The position numbers and the translations under genes are program-made. The notes beneath the pieces are model-generated. The model was not told the DNA's origin and searched no databases. It saw only the letters and a list, made by a program, of their open reading frames with translations. From CBDIDH01 sp965277595 (GTDB lineage Bacteria > Planctomycetota > Planctomycetia > Isosphaerales > Isosphaeraceae): 64,000 nucleotides of DNA. Below, in pieces: positions 43,496 to 52,753 of this stretch. Position 1 is the first letter of the stretch. Each line of letters opens with the position of its first letter. The DNA is taken from NCBI GenBank assembly GCA_965277595.1, contig CBDIDH010000002.1, positions 930,001 to 994,000 of the forward strand, written 5' to 3'.

Positions 43496-44893
43496 GTGCC
43501 AGAGCCTCGGGTGCGACGAGAACGCGGACGCTTCGGGACCGCGGCGGTGCTGGGTGTGGCTCTGCTGCTTCTTGGCGGGGTCGGCCGACTCGCGGAGGCG
43601 GCATCGAGGCGGACGCCGGTCGTTGAGGCCGTCCAGAAGGTTCAGCCGAGCGTCGTCAACATTAGCAGCGAGAAGAAAGCCGGGTCGTCGAGTCGCTGGC
43701 CCTTCAGCGCCGAGGAAAATGCCCGACCGCGCGTCAGCGGGATGGGCACCGGGGTCATCATCGACGGCCGAGGCTATATTCTCACGAACCACCATGTCGT
43801 CGACAAGGTTCAGGGGATCGAGGTTCACCTCTTCGACGGCACGAGCTATCCCGCCCGGATCATTCAGAACGACGAGACGATGGACCTGGCGATGCTCAAG
43901 GTTGACGCCGGCCGCCCCTTGCCCGCGATCGCCATCGGCGGCTCGGCCGACCTGATGGTCGGCGAAACGGTCATCACGATCGGCAACGCCTTCGGCTATG
44001 AAAACACGGTCTCCGTCGGGATCGTCAGCGCCCTGAAGCGGAACGTGACGCTGTCGGACGACCAGGTCTATCGCAACCTGATCCAGACCGACGCCTGTAT
44101 CAACCCGGGGAACTCGGGGGGTCCGCTCGTCAACATCGACGGCGAGTTGATCGGGATCAACGTCGCGGTTCGAGCCGGGGCGCAGGGGATTGGTTTCGCC
44201 CTGCCTATTGATGACGTCAAGCGGGTCGCGGCCGAGATGATGAGCACCCGCCGGATCGCCTCGGTCTGGCATGGTCTCGTTGGCGACGACTTCCGCCATC
44301 CCAAGCTCGGGCGTTCGGTCGTGCTCTCGGACGTTCAGCCGGGAAGCCCCGCCGAACTCGCCGGGTTCAAGCCGGGCGATCATGTGACGCAGGTCGGCGA
44401 ACTGCCGGTCACGACGGCTCTCGATATCGAGCGTGGCCTGCTCGATGCGTCTCCGGGCAAGCCGACTCGCATTCAGATCCGCAGGGCCGGGCAGGAACAG
44501 GCGCTCTCGCTCGACCTCAAGCCCTTGCCCCGAGCCTCGGCCGATGCCGCCGATCAGGTCTGGCGGGTCCTTGGCCTGAAGACGACGCCGGTCGATCCGC
44601 GCTACGTCGCGGCGGCCTCCGCGAAGCTTCGGGGGGGCCTTTTCGTGCAGTCGGTCTCGCCCGGGAGCCCTGGCGAGCAGGCGAGGATTCAGAAGGGGGA
44701 TATCCTCGTGGGCATGAACGCCGGAACGCGGCACTGGGAGACGATCCGCCCCGACAATGTTCTGTTCATCCTCCGACAGCCCGAGATCACGCATTCGCAG
44801 TCGTTACAGTTCTACATCGTTCGCCAGAATGGCATTCACCAGGGTGTGATGAGCCTTGCCGAGGTCCCCGCGATGGCCACGCTCAACCGCTGA
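43496..44893 (+). CDS. HtrA/DegP-type serine protease with PDZ domains
   Basis: Periplasmic quality-control protease of 465 residues. Signal anchor at about 14-34. The trypsin-like domain carries the full triad: H100 in TNHHVV, D130 in MDLAML and S207 in PGNSGGPL. A PDZ domain at about 275-345 (VQPGSPAELAGFKPGDHV) and a second, more divergent one at about 380-455 (SPGSPGEQARIQKGD) follow. It would degrade or refold misfolded envelope proteins. A strong terminator follows the gene. Confidence 0.92.
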   Translation: MPEPRVRRERGRFGTAAVLGVALLLLGGVGRLAEAASRRTPVVEAVQKVQPSVVNISSEKKAGSSSRWPFSAEENARPRVSGMGTGVIIDGRGYILTNHHVVDKVQGIEVHLFDGTSYPARIIQNDETMDLAMLKVDAGRPLPAIAIGGSADLMVGETVITIGNAFGYENTVSVGIVSALKRNVTLSDDQVYRNLIQTDACINPGNSGGPLVNIDGELIGINVAVRAGAQGIGFALPIDDVKRVAAEMMSTRRIASVWHGLVGDDFRHPKLGRSVVLSDVQPGSPAELAGFKPGDHVTQVGELPVTTALDIERGLLDASPGKPTRIQIRRAGQEQALSLDLKPLPRASADAADQVWRVLGLKTTPVDPRYVAAASAKLRGGLFVQSVSPGSPGEQARIQKGDILVGMNAGTRHWETIRPDNVLFILRQPEITHSQSLQFYIVRQNGIHQGVMSLAEVPAMATLNR

Positions 44894-44924
44894 GCCCAGG
44901 CCCGCGAAGGCGATCTCCACCACG

Positions 44925-44964
44925 GCCGAGGGCCGGTCCCGTGAATTCGGGACCGGCCTTCGGC
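44925..44964 (+). terminator. rho-independent terminator after the HtrA gene
   Basis: Perfect 11-bp GC stem (GGCCGGTCCCG at 44931-44941 paired with 44948-44958) closed by a 6-nt loop, with five more outer pairs and a T-rich tail (CTTTTGGCTTTT). Confidence 0.85.
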
Positions 44965-45055
44965 TTTTGGCTTTTGAGAATCGGACCAGCCGGGGTTACG
45001 CTGAAGGGACAGAGAAAGAGACCGAGGCCCGGAACAGGTCAGGAGGTCGCCTTCG

Positions 45056-45898
45056 ATGGGTCAGACGATCGTTCAGGTTGATGCGTTCACCAATCAACCT
45101 TTTGGGGGGAATCCCGCGGCGGTTTGCGTCCTGTCGAGCCCAGCCGACGAGCGCTGGATGCAGGACGTCGCCCGCGAGATGAACCTTTCCGAGACGGCCT
45201 TCTTGCATTGGGACGACGCTTCGGGCGCGTATCGGCTGCGCTGGTTCACGCCCGAGGTCGAGGTGGACCTTTGCGGTCACGCCACGCTCGCCGCGGCGCA
45301 CGTTCTCTGGACCGAAGGGCACCTGCCGGTTGAATCGCGAGCCTGGTTTCAGACCCGTAGCGGTTTGCTTCAGGCCGAGCGCCGGGACGACTGGATCGTC
45401 CTCGATTTTCCGGTGACTCCCGTGCAATTACTGCCGGGCAGCGTGGCGGATTCGTCGTCGCTGGCGGAGGTCGTCCGGGCGCCGGTGAAGTTTGCCGGGT
45501 ACAGTCGGTTTGACTGTTTGATCGAGCTGGAATCGGAATCGGCGGTGCGGTCGGTCGCGCCCGACATGGCGAAGCTCGCCGCCTTGCCCGTTCGCGGTGT
45601 GATTGTCACGGCGCGGGGCGAAACTCCGGGTTTTGACTTCGTCTCTCGCTTCTTCGCGCCCCGGCTCGGCGTCAATGAAGACCCCGTTTGCGGCTCGGCG
45701 CATTGTTGCCTTGGCCCGTACTGGGGCGAAAAGCTCCGCAAGTCGGAACTGGTCGCCTACCAGGCGTCACCCCGAGGCGGCATCCTTCGCCTTGGCCTTC
45801 GGGGCGACCGCGTTCGGATTGGCGGCCAGGCGGTGACCGTGTTGAAAGGGGAATTGATGGGTGTCGATCCTGGGACGCGGGAGCCGGTATCGGCTTGA
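45056..45898 (+). CDS. PhzF-family isomerase
   Basis: Diaminopimelate-epimerase-fold protein of 280 residues. It opens VDAFTNQPFGGNPAAV and holds the conserved glutamate E46 in NLSETAF, the CGHATLAAAHVL motif and VCGSAHCCLGPYW. PhzF itself isomerises a phenazine precursor; most chromosomal homologues have no known substrate and no phz gene is present. The start fits context after the HtrA terminator. Confidence 0.9.
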   Translation: MGQTIVQVDAFTNQPFGGNPAAVCVLSSPADERWMQDVAREMNLSETAFLHWDDASGAYRLRWFTPEVEVDLCGHATLAAAHVLWTEGHLPVESRAWFQTRSGLLQAERRDDWIVLDFPVTPVQLLPGSVADSSSLAEVVRAPVKFAGYSRFDCLIELESESAVRSVAPDMAKLAALPVRGVIVTARGETPGFDFVSRFFAPRLGVNEDPVCGSAHCCLGPYWGEKLRKSELVAYQASPRGGILRLGLRGDRVRIGGQAVTVLKGELMGVDPGTREPVSA

Positions 45899-45906
45899 GG
45901 AGGAAC

Positions 45907-45987
45907 GACCGATGACCGATGACCGATGGAAAGAGAAGAGGCATTGGACCTGTCACCGAATTTTCGGTCATCGGTCATCGGTCATCG
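45907..45987. repeat. heptad-unit inverted repeat, copy 9
   Basis: Three GACCGAT units (45907-45927) face three GGTCATC units (45964-45987). It lies between convergent genes and its right arm contains the last residues and stop codon of the oxidase gene. Confidence 0.9.
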
Positions 45988-48934
45988 TCCGATCCGCGGA
46001 AGCGTCGGCAAGCTGGCCGGCGATGATTTCGATCGGATGCAACGCTTTGATTCCCGAGAGGCCGTGAACCTGGCTCCGGCAGGAAAAGCCGGGGGCAACC
46101 AGTGTCGCTTCGGGATCGGCCGCGAGGGCGGGCAAGATCACGCGATTGGCAAGAGCCGTGCTGACATCATAATGGCCCAGTTCATAACCAAACGACCCGG
46201 CCATGCCGCAACAGCCGGAATCCAGCTCCTTCACTGTCAGACCGGGCACGCCTCGCAAGGCCGAGAGCGTGCCGCCCGTGCCTGTCAGAGCCTTTTGCTG
46301 GCAGTGGCCGTGAAGCAGGACGCGGCCCTGATAAGGCGTCAACGGGAGATCGGGAACGCGGTCGGCAAGAAAGGCGTCGACGAGAAACGATGACTTCGCC
46401 AGAAGGTCGGCATCGGGACCGATCCGAAAATCGCGGTATTCGTCGACGAGGGTCAGGAGGCAACTCGGCTCGCAGCCGACGACCGGCACACCCTCGCGCA
46501 CCCGGCCGATCAACCGGCGGACGTTCTCGCGGGCGAGGTCGCGGCCCAGGGGGAGAAGCCCTTTTGAAATCGCCGGTCGACCGCAACAGGGCAAGCCCGC
46601 AAGCTCGACCCGATAGCCCGAGGCTTCCAGAACCTTCACCGCGGCGCGACCGACATCGGGCGTGTTATAGGTCGTGAAGCAATCATCGAGCAAAAGAACC
46701 GTGCCTCGCGTACCGGCCCGGCGATCGACCGCATGGCTTTTAAACCACTTGCGAAGATGATTCGCGTCGAAGGTCGGCAAGATCCGCCGACGATCGACGC
46801 CGAGGAATTTTTCCTGGAGCCAGCGAAAGGCCGGTTGCTTCAAGGTCCAGTTCGCCAGCGGTGCCGTGGCCGATCCGATCGGGTTCCACTGATGGATATG
46901 AGCCATCAAGAGCGCCCCGAGCGGCACGGCGCGGCCTCGATATTTCTGATGGAGAACCTCGGCCTTGAGCTTGGCCATGTCGACGTTTGACGGGCACTCG
47001 CTCTTGCATGCCTTGCACTGAAGGCAGAGGTCCAGCGCGTCGTGCAAAGTCTCGTTCGACCAGCCGTCGGCGAGGTCGCCGGTCATCACCAGCCGCAGGG
47101 CATTGGCGCGACCTCGGGTCGTCTGCGACTCGTCGCGGGTGACCATGTAGCTCGGACACATCGTCCCGGCGGTCGTCTTGCGACAGGCGCCGACGCCCGA
47201 GCACATCTCCACGGCGCCCGCGAATCCGCCTTGATTGGCGAAGTCAAAGACAGTCGGCTCGGGTTCCACGGGGTGATAGTCGGGGCCGATCCGCAGGTTG
47301 TCGCCGGGGTCGAGCGCGGCGACGACCTTGCCGGGATTCATCAGGTTTTCGGGGTCGAAGGCGCGTTTGATCGACTCAAAACAGCCGTAGACCTCGGGGC
47401 CGAAGAGGCGGGCGTTCCAGAGGCTGCGCGCGAGGCCGTCGCCATGCTCGCCACTCATCGCGCCGCCGAATTCGGCGACGAGGTCGGCCACCTCCCGGGC
47501 GATCGTTCGGAGCGAATCGATGCCTTGCTCGGTCTTGACGTTGAGGATCGGCCGGATGTGCAGGCAACCGACGTCGGCGTGGCCGTAACAGGCGGCCTGA
47601 ACGCCCTGGCGGTTGACGATCTCGAAAAACCGCTCGTAAAAGGCGGGGAGGCGATCGGGAGAAACAGCCGTATCTTCAACAAAGGCGACCGGCTTGGCAT
47701 CGCCGACCATCGCCATCAGGAGCGAAAACCCGGCCTTGCGGACCTTCCAGAAGTCGTCATTCGCGGCGTCGCTGAGCGTTTTGCGAATGCCGAGGACGCC
47801 GGGACGCCCCTCGAACCGGCGGACGAGGTCGTCGGCCCGGCTCGCGAGTTCCTTGGCGCTCTCGGCATAGAACTGCGCGGCGAGGACAGCGGCGGGATGC
47901 CCTTCGGCGAAGCTGATTTTTTTCGAATAGAGCGGGTTCGACCCGGCGAGGTCGAGAATCATCCGGTCGAGCATCTCGACGGCGACCGGACCCGTCGCCA
48001 CGATCTCCGCGAGACGATCGAGCGCCGCCGGAATCGTGGCAAAGGAGAGAACGACCAGGCCCGTCGCCTTCGGCAAGGGGACAACCCTGAGGTGCGCCGC
48101 GGTGACCGTCGCCAGGGTTCCTTCCGAACCGACGATCAGGCGGGCGAGGTTGAACCGCCAGGGCTCATCGACCCAACCCTCGGCGCGAACCGGCAGGCCG
48201 GGGATGAACTCATCGAGGTTGTACCCGCTGACTCTGCGGAGGATTTTTGGAAACCGCGCGGCGATCGCCTCGCGATGATCGGCCACGGCATCACGCACGG
48301 CGCGATGTGCCCGGCCAACGAGGTCGGGACGGTCGCAAATCGCGTCGAGGTCGGCCGCGTCAACCGGGCCAAGCGTCGCGGTCGAACCGTCGGCCAGAAC
48401 CACCTCAACAGCGCGGACGTGATCGACAGTCTTGCCGTAGCGTAAACTTCTTGCCCCGGCCGAGTTATTGCCAATCATCCCGCCAATCGTGGCGCGGTCG
48501 CCGGTTGACACATCGGGACCAAACATCAGGCCGAGCGGCTTCAAATGGGCGTTCAAGTGGTCAAGAACCACGCCCGGCTCGACCCGCACGGTCATCGTGT
48601 CGCGATCGACGACGCCGATCCGGTTCAGATATTTCGAGACATCCAGAATGAGCGCCGGGCCGACGGTTTGACCCGACAGACTTGTTGCGGCGCCTCGGGG
48701 CAAGACCGGCACCCGCGCCTCGGCGGCGATTCGGATCGCGACGGCGAGGTCGTCGGCCGTTTTCGGAATGAAGACGCCGAACGGTTCAACCTGATAAAGA
48801 CTTGCGTCGGTTGCGTAAAGCATCCGCGAGCCGTGGTCAAAGAGCACCTCGCCGCGAGTCTCGCGCGTGAGGCGGTCAAAAAGCCGGGCTCGATCGGCCG
48901 AGGGGGTCGTCGGGCGGCGGAGCGTGGTGGCCAT
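45968..48934 (-). CDS. FAD-linked oxidase with 4Fe-4S and cysteine-rich (CCG) domains (YdiJ/GlcD-GlpC fusion)
   Basis: A 988-residue flavoenzyme. FAD-binding domain at about 35-250 (PRGAATSLSGQTVG, GDRATIGGMIGNNSAGARS), FAD-oxidase C-terminal domain at about 260-540, two ferredoxin-like Cys clusters near 573 (CSGVGACRKTTAGTMC) and 635 (CLQCKACKSECP), and two CCG-type segments (GLPCCGRPA, DSGCCGMAGSFGYE). Such fusions oxidise D-2-hydroxyacids such as D-lactate, glycolate or 2-hydroxyglutarate and pass electrons to quinone. The final six codons and stop lie in a heptad repeat, so the C-terminal TMTDDR was likely acquired by repeat insertion. Confidence 0.9.
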   Translation of the reverse strand: MATTLRRPTTPSADRARLFDRLTRETRGEVLFDHGSRMLYATDASLYQVEPFGVFIPKTADDLAVAIRIAAEARVPVLPRGAATSLSGQTVGPALILDVSKYLNRIGVVDRDTMTVRVEPGVVLDHLNAHLKPLGLMFGPDVSTGDRATIGGMIGNNSAGARSLRYGKTVDHVRAVEVVLADGSTATLGPVDAADLDAICDRPDLVGRAHRAVRDAVADHREAIAARFPKILRRVSGYNLDEFIPGLPVRAEGWVDEPWRFNLARLIVGSEGTLATVTAAHLRVVPLPKATGLVVLSFATIPAALDRLAEIVATGPVAVEMLDRMILDLAGSNPLYSKKISFAEGHPAAVLAAQFYAESAKELASRADDLVRRFEGRPGVLGIRKTLSDAANDDFWKVRKAGFSLLMAMVGDAKPVAFVEDTAVSPDRLPAFYERFFEIVNRQGVQAACYGHADVGCLHIRPILNVKTEQGIDSLRTIAREVADLVAEFGGAMSGEHGDGLARSLWNARLFGPEVYGCFESIKRAFDPENLMNPGKVVAALDPGDNLRIGPDYHPVEPEPTVFDFANQGGFAGAVEMCSGVGACRKTTAGTMCPSYMVTRDESQTTRGRANALRLVMTGDLADGWSNETLHDALDLCLQCKACKSECPSNVDMAKLKAEVLHQKYRGRAVPLGALLMAHIHQWNPIGSATAPLANWTLKQPAFRWLQEKFLGVDRRRILPTFDANHLRKWFKSHAVDRRAGTRGTVLLLDDCFTTYNTPDVGRAAVKVLEASGYRVELAGLPCCGRPAISKGLLPLGRDLARENVRRLIGRVREGVPVVGCEPSCLLTLVDEYRDFRIGPDADLLAKSSFLVDAFLADRVPDLPLTPYQGRVLLHGHCQQKALTGTGGTLSALRGVPGLTVKELDSGCCGMAGSFGYELGHYDVSTALANRVILPALAADPEATLVAPGFSCRSQVHGLSGIKALHPIEIIAGQLADASADRTMTDDR

Positions 48935-49012
48935 CGTTGGGAGAGACTCAAGTTCCGTCCTGGCTCAGGCGGGTCCATCTTCCTCGACCCATTTTACGCG
49001 GACCCGGTCGCG

Positions 49013-49756
49013 TCAACCATGCCAGTCCCCTGGTCTTGGGGGATCGTTCAAAAACCCAGCCAAAGGCTTGCTCCAGACGCCAAGCCAGCCGAGACGACGC
49101 CCCTCGTAAGGAAGGGCGCGCGGGAGACGTTGGCCGGTGCCGATCGGAACAACAAGGTCATCCTCGGTGTCGAGAATCAGGCCCACGGACGAGGCGGCGG
49201 TCCGATATTCGGCGAGCGTTCGGTGATGGGTGACGATCGACCGACGCAAGCCCGAGGCTGGGTCAATGAACCGGGCACGCTGGCCCTCGGCGGTTCGATC
49301 GGGATGAAGGACCGAGATCAGGCAACGCCCGCCCGGCCGAAGGACCCGCGCCACTTCCGCCAGGCTCGGCCCGAGCGCGGCAATGTGCTCGATGACCAGT
49401 CCCAGGACGGCCAGGGCAAACGTCTTCTCGGCAAAGGGGATCGGTCCCGGCAGCGCATGCCGGACCCAGCCGATTGGCCGACCCGCGAGCCGAGCACGTG
49501 CCCGGCTGAGCATCTCGGGCGTCGGGTCAAGCGCGGCGACCCAGTCGGCCCCGGCGTCGATCAGGGATAGGGTATGCCGCCCCGTTCCGCAACCGAGGTC
49601 GATCGCCCGGCAACCGGACAGATCGCCGATTCGAGAACGGATCGCGCGGCCTTCGAGGTCGGTGAGTGGGTTCCCATCGTCATCGTAGGTCGAGGCCCAG
49701 GCGGCATATCCCGCGCGAACGTCGAGATCGGGACGAGGGTCTTCGGTCGGACTCAA
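49013..49756 (-). CDS. SAM-dependent methyltransferase (Methyltransf_11 type)
   Basis: A 248-residue class I methyltransferase: motif I AIDLGCGTGRHTL, acidic loop AALDPTPEML, then GPIPFAEKTFALAVLG and LRPGGRCLISVLHPD. Start is uncertain: TTG 49756 has GGGAAG upstream and opens directly before family similarity; ATG 49852 would add a basic 32-residue extension. Substrate unknown, likely a small molecule. Confidence 0.82.
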   Translation of the reverse strand: MSPTEDPRPDLDVRAGYAAWASTYDDDGNPLTDLEGRAIRSRIGDLSGCRAIDLGCGTGRHTLSLIDAGADWVAALDPTPEMLSRARARLAGRPIGWVRHALPGPIPFAEKTFALAVLGLVIEHIAALGPSLAEVARVLRPGGRCLISVLHPDRTAEGQRARFIDPASGLRRSIVTHHRTLAEYRTAASSVGLILDTEDDLVVPIGTGQRLPRALPYEGRRLGWLGVWSKPLAGFLNDPPRPGDWHG

Positions 49757-49863
49757 GGTGTTCTTCCCAGGGATTGAGAACGACGCGGCTCGCGATCGCC
49801 CGGTTCCGTTGGATACGGTCCTGGATGATCGCGGCTCGCGTCGGGTTCGCAATTGATAAAGAG

Positions 49864-49901
49864 GGATCGCGGACAGACCGAAGTCGGTCCGCGATTCCCC
49901 C
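49864..49901 (-). terminator. hairpin between the lipoprotein and methyltransferase genes
   Basis: GGGATCGCGGAC pairs with GTCCGCGATTCCC with one bulge and an inner GACCG/CGGTC pair. On the minus strand it follows the lipoprotein stop codon at 49920, so it probably ends that transcript. Confidence 0.55.
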
Positions 49902-49919
49902 GTTTTGGGCGATCACGAC

Positions 49920-50402
49920 TCAGTTCGAGGGGACAGGAGCACCGCCGGCGGGCCCGGCGGCTTCACCGGCTCCGGCGGGCATCGCGCCTCCGGGGGGCGG
50001 AACCACGGCACCACCGGCGCCGGGCTGAGGCGGCATCGGCGCGACGTTCATGTCGGCGGGGCGTCCCATCATGTTCTGAACCGGCGGAATCGCACCGGCG
50101 GCCGGAGCGACCACGAGCGGCCCGCCCTGACCCGGCGCGGCGACTTCCATGCCCATCGCCTGCATCCGGGCACGCTGCGTCGCCGCCTGCGTGTTCGCCC
50201 AGGGAAAGTCGGTGCCTGGAGCGAAATATTGAACGTCATCGTGCATATACTTGCCCGAAGGCAATGTCATGCCCGCGTATTCCGCCTGACAACCGATCGT
50301 CGGCAGCATCCAGCCTAACGCCAGCGCCGCGCTGGCCGCCAGGCGGCGGCCACGACTCAGGCTCGACGGCGATCCCCTGCGGGGTGACCACATCGTTCCC
50401 AC
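49920..50402 (-). CDS. small secreted lipoprotein, Pro/Gly/Ala-rich
   Basis: A 160-residue protein: basic n-region, hydrophobic h-region and lipobox LPTIGC with C38, after which come AEYAGMTLPSGKYMHDDVQYF and FPWANTQAAT. The second half is low-complexity Ala, Pro, Gly and Met. Lipoproteins of this pattern recur in planctomycetes to my recollection, but function is unknown. Cell-envelope location is likely. Confidence 0.65.
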   Translation of the reverse strand: MGTMWSPRRGSPSSLSRGRRLAASAALALGWMLPTIGCQAEYAGMTLPSGKYMHDDVQYFAPGTDFPWANTQAATQRARMQAMGMEVAAPGQGGPLVVAPAAGAIPPVQNMMGRPADMNVAPMPPQPGAGGAVVPPPGGAMPAGAGEAAGPAGGAPVPSN

Positions 50403-50669
50403 CCTCCTTGGGTTGACAATTCACACTCGGCGACGCGGCCCAGCCAGGCCCGGCCCATCCTGGTCCGGCGCTATCGACCACCGTCGGGGAAACCGTTTCG
50501 ATCCGACCCCGAGACACGCGACCTTGTCGCTTTGTCCGACCGGCGCGGTTCTCGGGTTTCGATCACACAGAAGGAATCGGACGAAACGCCCGCGAAAGAC
50601 CAGAGATTCCGTCCGAGGCTTCGAAAACCAGTTAGACCGGTTGCAAGAAAGACCATCCAGGATCTCGAT

Positions 50670-52640
50670 TCAGCGTTCCGTGCTCAGAGAGGCAAGGCTC
50701 GGCTCGACGTCAAACGGATGGGCGACGGGATTGACGATGCTGTTGTCGTGAACGAGCAGGCCCGCCTTGCCGACGAGGAAGCTCTGGCCGTCGGCCACTT
50801 GAAGGTTGAAGACAGGTTGAACCCGGTCGGTCTCGACCGAATCCACGGTGCGGGCTCCTTCGAGGGTGCGGAGCGTGTCGCCCGTCTTGAGGTCGCGGGC
50901 CATCACCCAGCCTTGCCCGGCCTTCCAGAATCGATGAATTCCGGTCGCCACGACGGTCTCGCCGCCCACGGAGATTTTGAAGGTAGGCGCAGGCTTGTTG
51001 TGAAAGACAGCGAGAACCGGCTTGTAAATCAGTCGGCCCGTCATCGTGTCCTGCGAAAGGAGACGGTCGCCGACGCGGATGGATTCGATTGGCCGGGGAC
51101 CGTTCAGGGTTCGGACCGGGGTTCCCGCGGCGAAGCAAGCGGTGTGGCTCGGAACCACGGGATTTTGAACGAATTGGGTCAGCGTGGGTTTGCTCTCGCT
51201 CGTCGGCAGGTCATAAACGTAGCCTTGCTGGTCAGACCACCATTGCGTCCATTTATCCGACGTTCCTGGACTTTGCACGCCGGTCACCGCCGAGAGGGCG
51301 GGGAAGAGCCGGTCGTCGATGAGTCTGGCCTCCGCGTTGTAGTCCTCAATCGACTTCACATCGTCAGCCAACTGCTGTCGGCTGGATTCTAAGACAAACC
51401 GTAGCGCGGACTGTTCCTGGAAGGCGTCGAGTTCACGGCGTGCCGCCAGCGTCGTCAGGTTCACAGCGGGAGTTGTCCCCCCGTGACCGTTCGAGAGGTT
51501 CACTATTCCAGGCCCCACGGCGGTCCAGAAGATCTGAGCGTTGACAGGATCGGTGAGGATGGACGGATCGAACCAACCGATTCGCCTGGCGAGCGAACCG
51601 CGGCTCAGGTTGTTCCACTGCATTGGGGTGAAGCCGTAATGACGCCGGACGTCGTAGCGGGCGCCTTCCACGAACAACTCGCCCACGAGACCCGGGCCAG
51701 CGCCCGGCTTGACCTCATACTTGAGCGGGTCACGGATCATTCCGATCAGAAGTCCGACAAAATCGCGGGGGTCGCGACGTTTGAGAATCTCGGTGGCCAG
51801 GCGGCGAACCTCAGCGGTCTTGCCCTGAACCGTCAGCAGGGCCAGGGCGCGCGAGGCCCCGCCGGAGTCAATCTGGCCGAGGGTTTGAACGGCCGTCTTC
51901 TGGTTCGCCTCATCGCCGGTGCCGAAGACGGCCCAGACCGTCGGGACAGCGCGCGGGTCCGTGACGGTTTCGAGTTGCTCGATTGCTTTATCCTGGTAGG
52001 TCTTGTCCTTGTGGCGGAGCCAGCCTTGCCACTTGGTCAGCAACGGCTTCCAGTGCTGGTCGGCCTTCTTCCGCGCGTCTGCGTCGGCCTTCTCGGCGGC
52101 GACTTGAGCATCCGTCATCCAGCGGTGCTCGACCTTCTTGAAACCCAGGCGTTTCCAGGCCGCCTCGCGAGAGGGATCACGCTGGGTGACGACAGAGAAA
52201 TGAGCGCGGGCCTCGGCGTCGAGGCCGACCCCCTCGCACCAGACGGCAAGCTTCCAGTGCGCCTCGGCGTTCTTGCTCATCCGATTCCGGCGCGTATTGT
52301 ACTCGGCCAGCGTCGCGGAAAGGGCCTCGTCGGCCTTGACCTTGCGGGCGACGGCGTCTGGCCCTTGCCAGCGCCCGGCGTATTCCACCAGACCCATCAG
52401 GCCCCGCGCCCGGGCGTTCGACGGATCAGTCAAAACGGCGTGCGCCAGGTGCTTGACTCGCTCGGTCGAGAGCCCGCGCGCCTCGCACCAGAGCGCCAGG
52501 TTCACCTGAGCGGCGGCATCGGGGGCGACCGTCGACCGGAGTTCCTCGTAACGCTTCAGGTCCGCCTTCGAGATTCCCGCCGAAGGCTCGGCACCCAGAA
52601 CGGTCAACAACCCCAAGCCCACAAGCCATTGGGACATCAT
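50670..52640 (-). CDS. secreted repeat protein with a C-terminal Hint (intein-like) domain
   Basis: A 656-residue exported protein with a signal peptide at 1-22. The N-terminal half consists of TPR-like and HEAT-like helical repeats. At about residue 500 a Hint domain begins with the nucleophile Cys in TACFAAGTPVRT, continues through ESIRVGDRLLSQD and HRFWKAGQGWVMARDLKTGD, and ends near 635 in VHDNS, the usual self-processing junction. Only about 20 residues follow, so no toxin or other cargo domain is visible. It may process itself or release the short tail. Confidence 0.82.
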   Translation of the reverse strand: MMSQWLVGLGLLTVLGAEPSAGISKADLKRYEELRSTVAPDAAAQVNLALWCEARGLSTERVKHLAHAVLTDPSNARARGLMGLVEYAGRWQGPDAVARKVKADEALSATLAEYNTRRNRMSKNAEAHWKLAVWCEGVGLDAEARAHFSVVTQRDPSREAAWKRLGFKKVEHRWMTDAQVAAEKADADARKKADQHWKPLLTKWQGWLRHKDKTYQDKAIEQLETVTDPRAVPTVWAVFGTGDEANQKTAVQTLGQIDSGGASRALALLTVQGKTAEVRRLATEILKRRDPRDFVGLLIGMIRDPLKYEVKPGAGPGLVGELFVEGARYDVRRHYGFTPMQWNNLSRGSLARRIGWFDPSILTDPVNAQIFWTAVGPGIVNLSNGHGGTTPAVNLTTLAARRELDAFQEQSALRFVLESSRQQLADDVKSIEDYNAEARLIDDRLFPALSAVTGVQSPGTSDKWTQWWSDQQGYVYDLPTSESKPTLTQFVQNPVVPSHTACFAAGTPVRTLNGPRPIESIRVGDRLLSQDTMTGRLIYKPVLAVFHNKPAPTFKISVGGETVVATGIHRFWKAGQGWVMARDLKTGDTLRTLEGARTVDSVETDRVQPVFNLQVADGQSFLVGKAGLLVHDNSIVNPVAHPFDVEPSLASLSTER

Positions 52641-52753
52641 CGCCGAGCCTCCAAGCTGTCATGAGATGCCTGAGATGGGTCTGAACATCATCATAGCATC
52701 CACGCAAGGCAGGGCAATGAGGACCTCCCGGCGCTTTCGATTTCTCAACGTGT

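Noticed and set aside
43421..44794. 457-codon open frame antisense to the HtrA protease.
   Set aside because: Shadow frame; the plus strand carries the catalytic triad and PDZ domains.
47042..48445. 467-codon open frame antisense to the FAD oxidase.
   Set aside because: Shadow frame caused by high GC; the opposite strand has clear FAD and Fe-S motifs.
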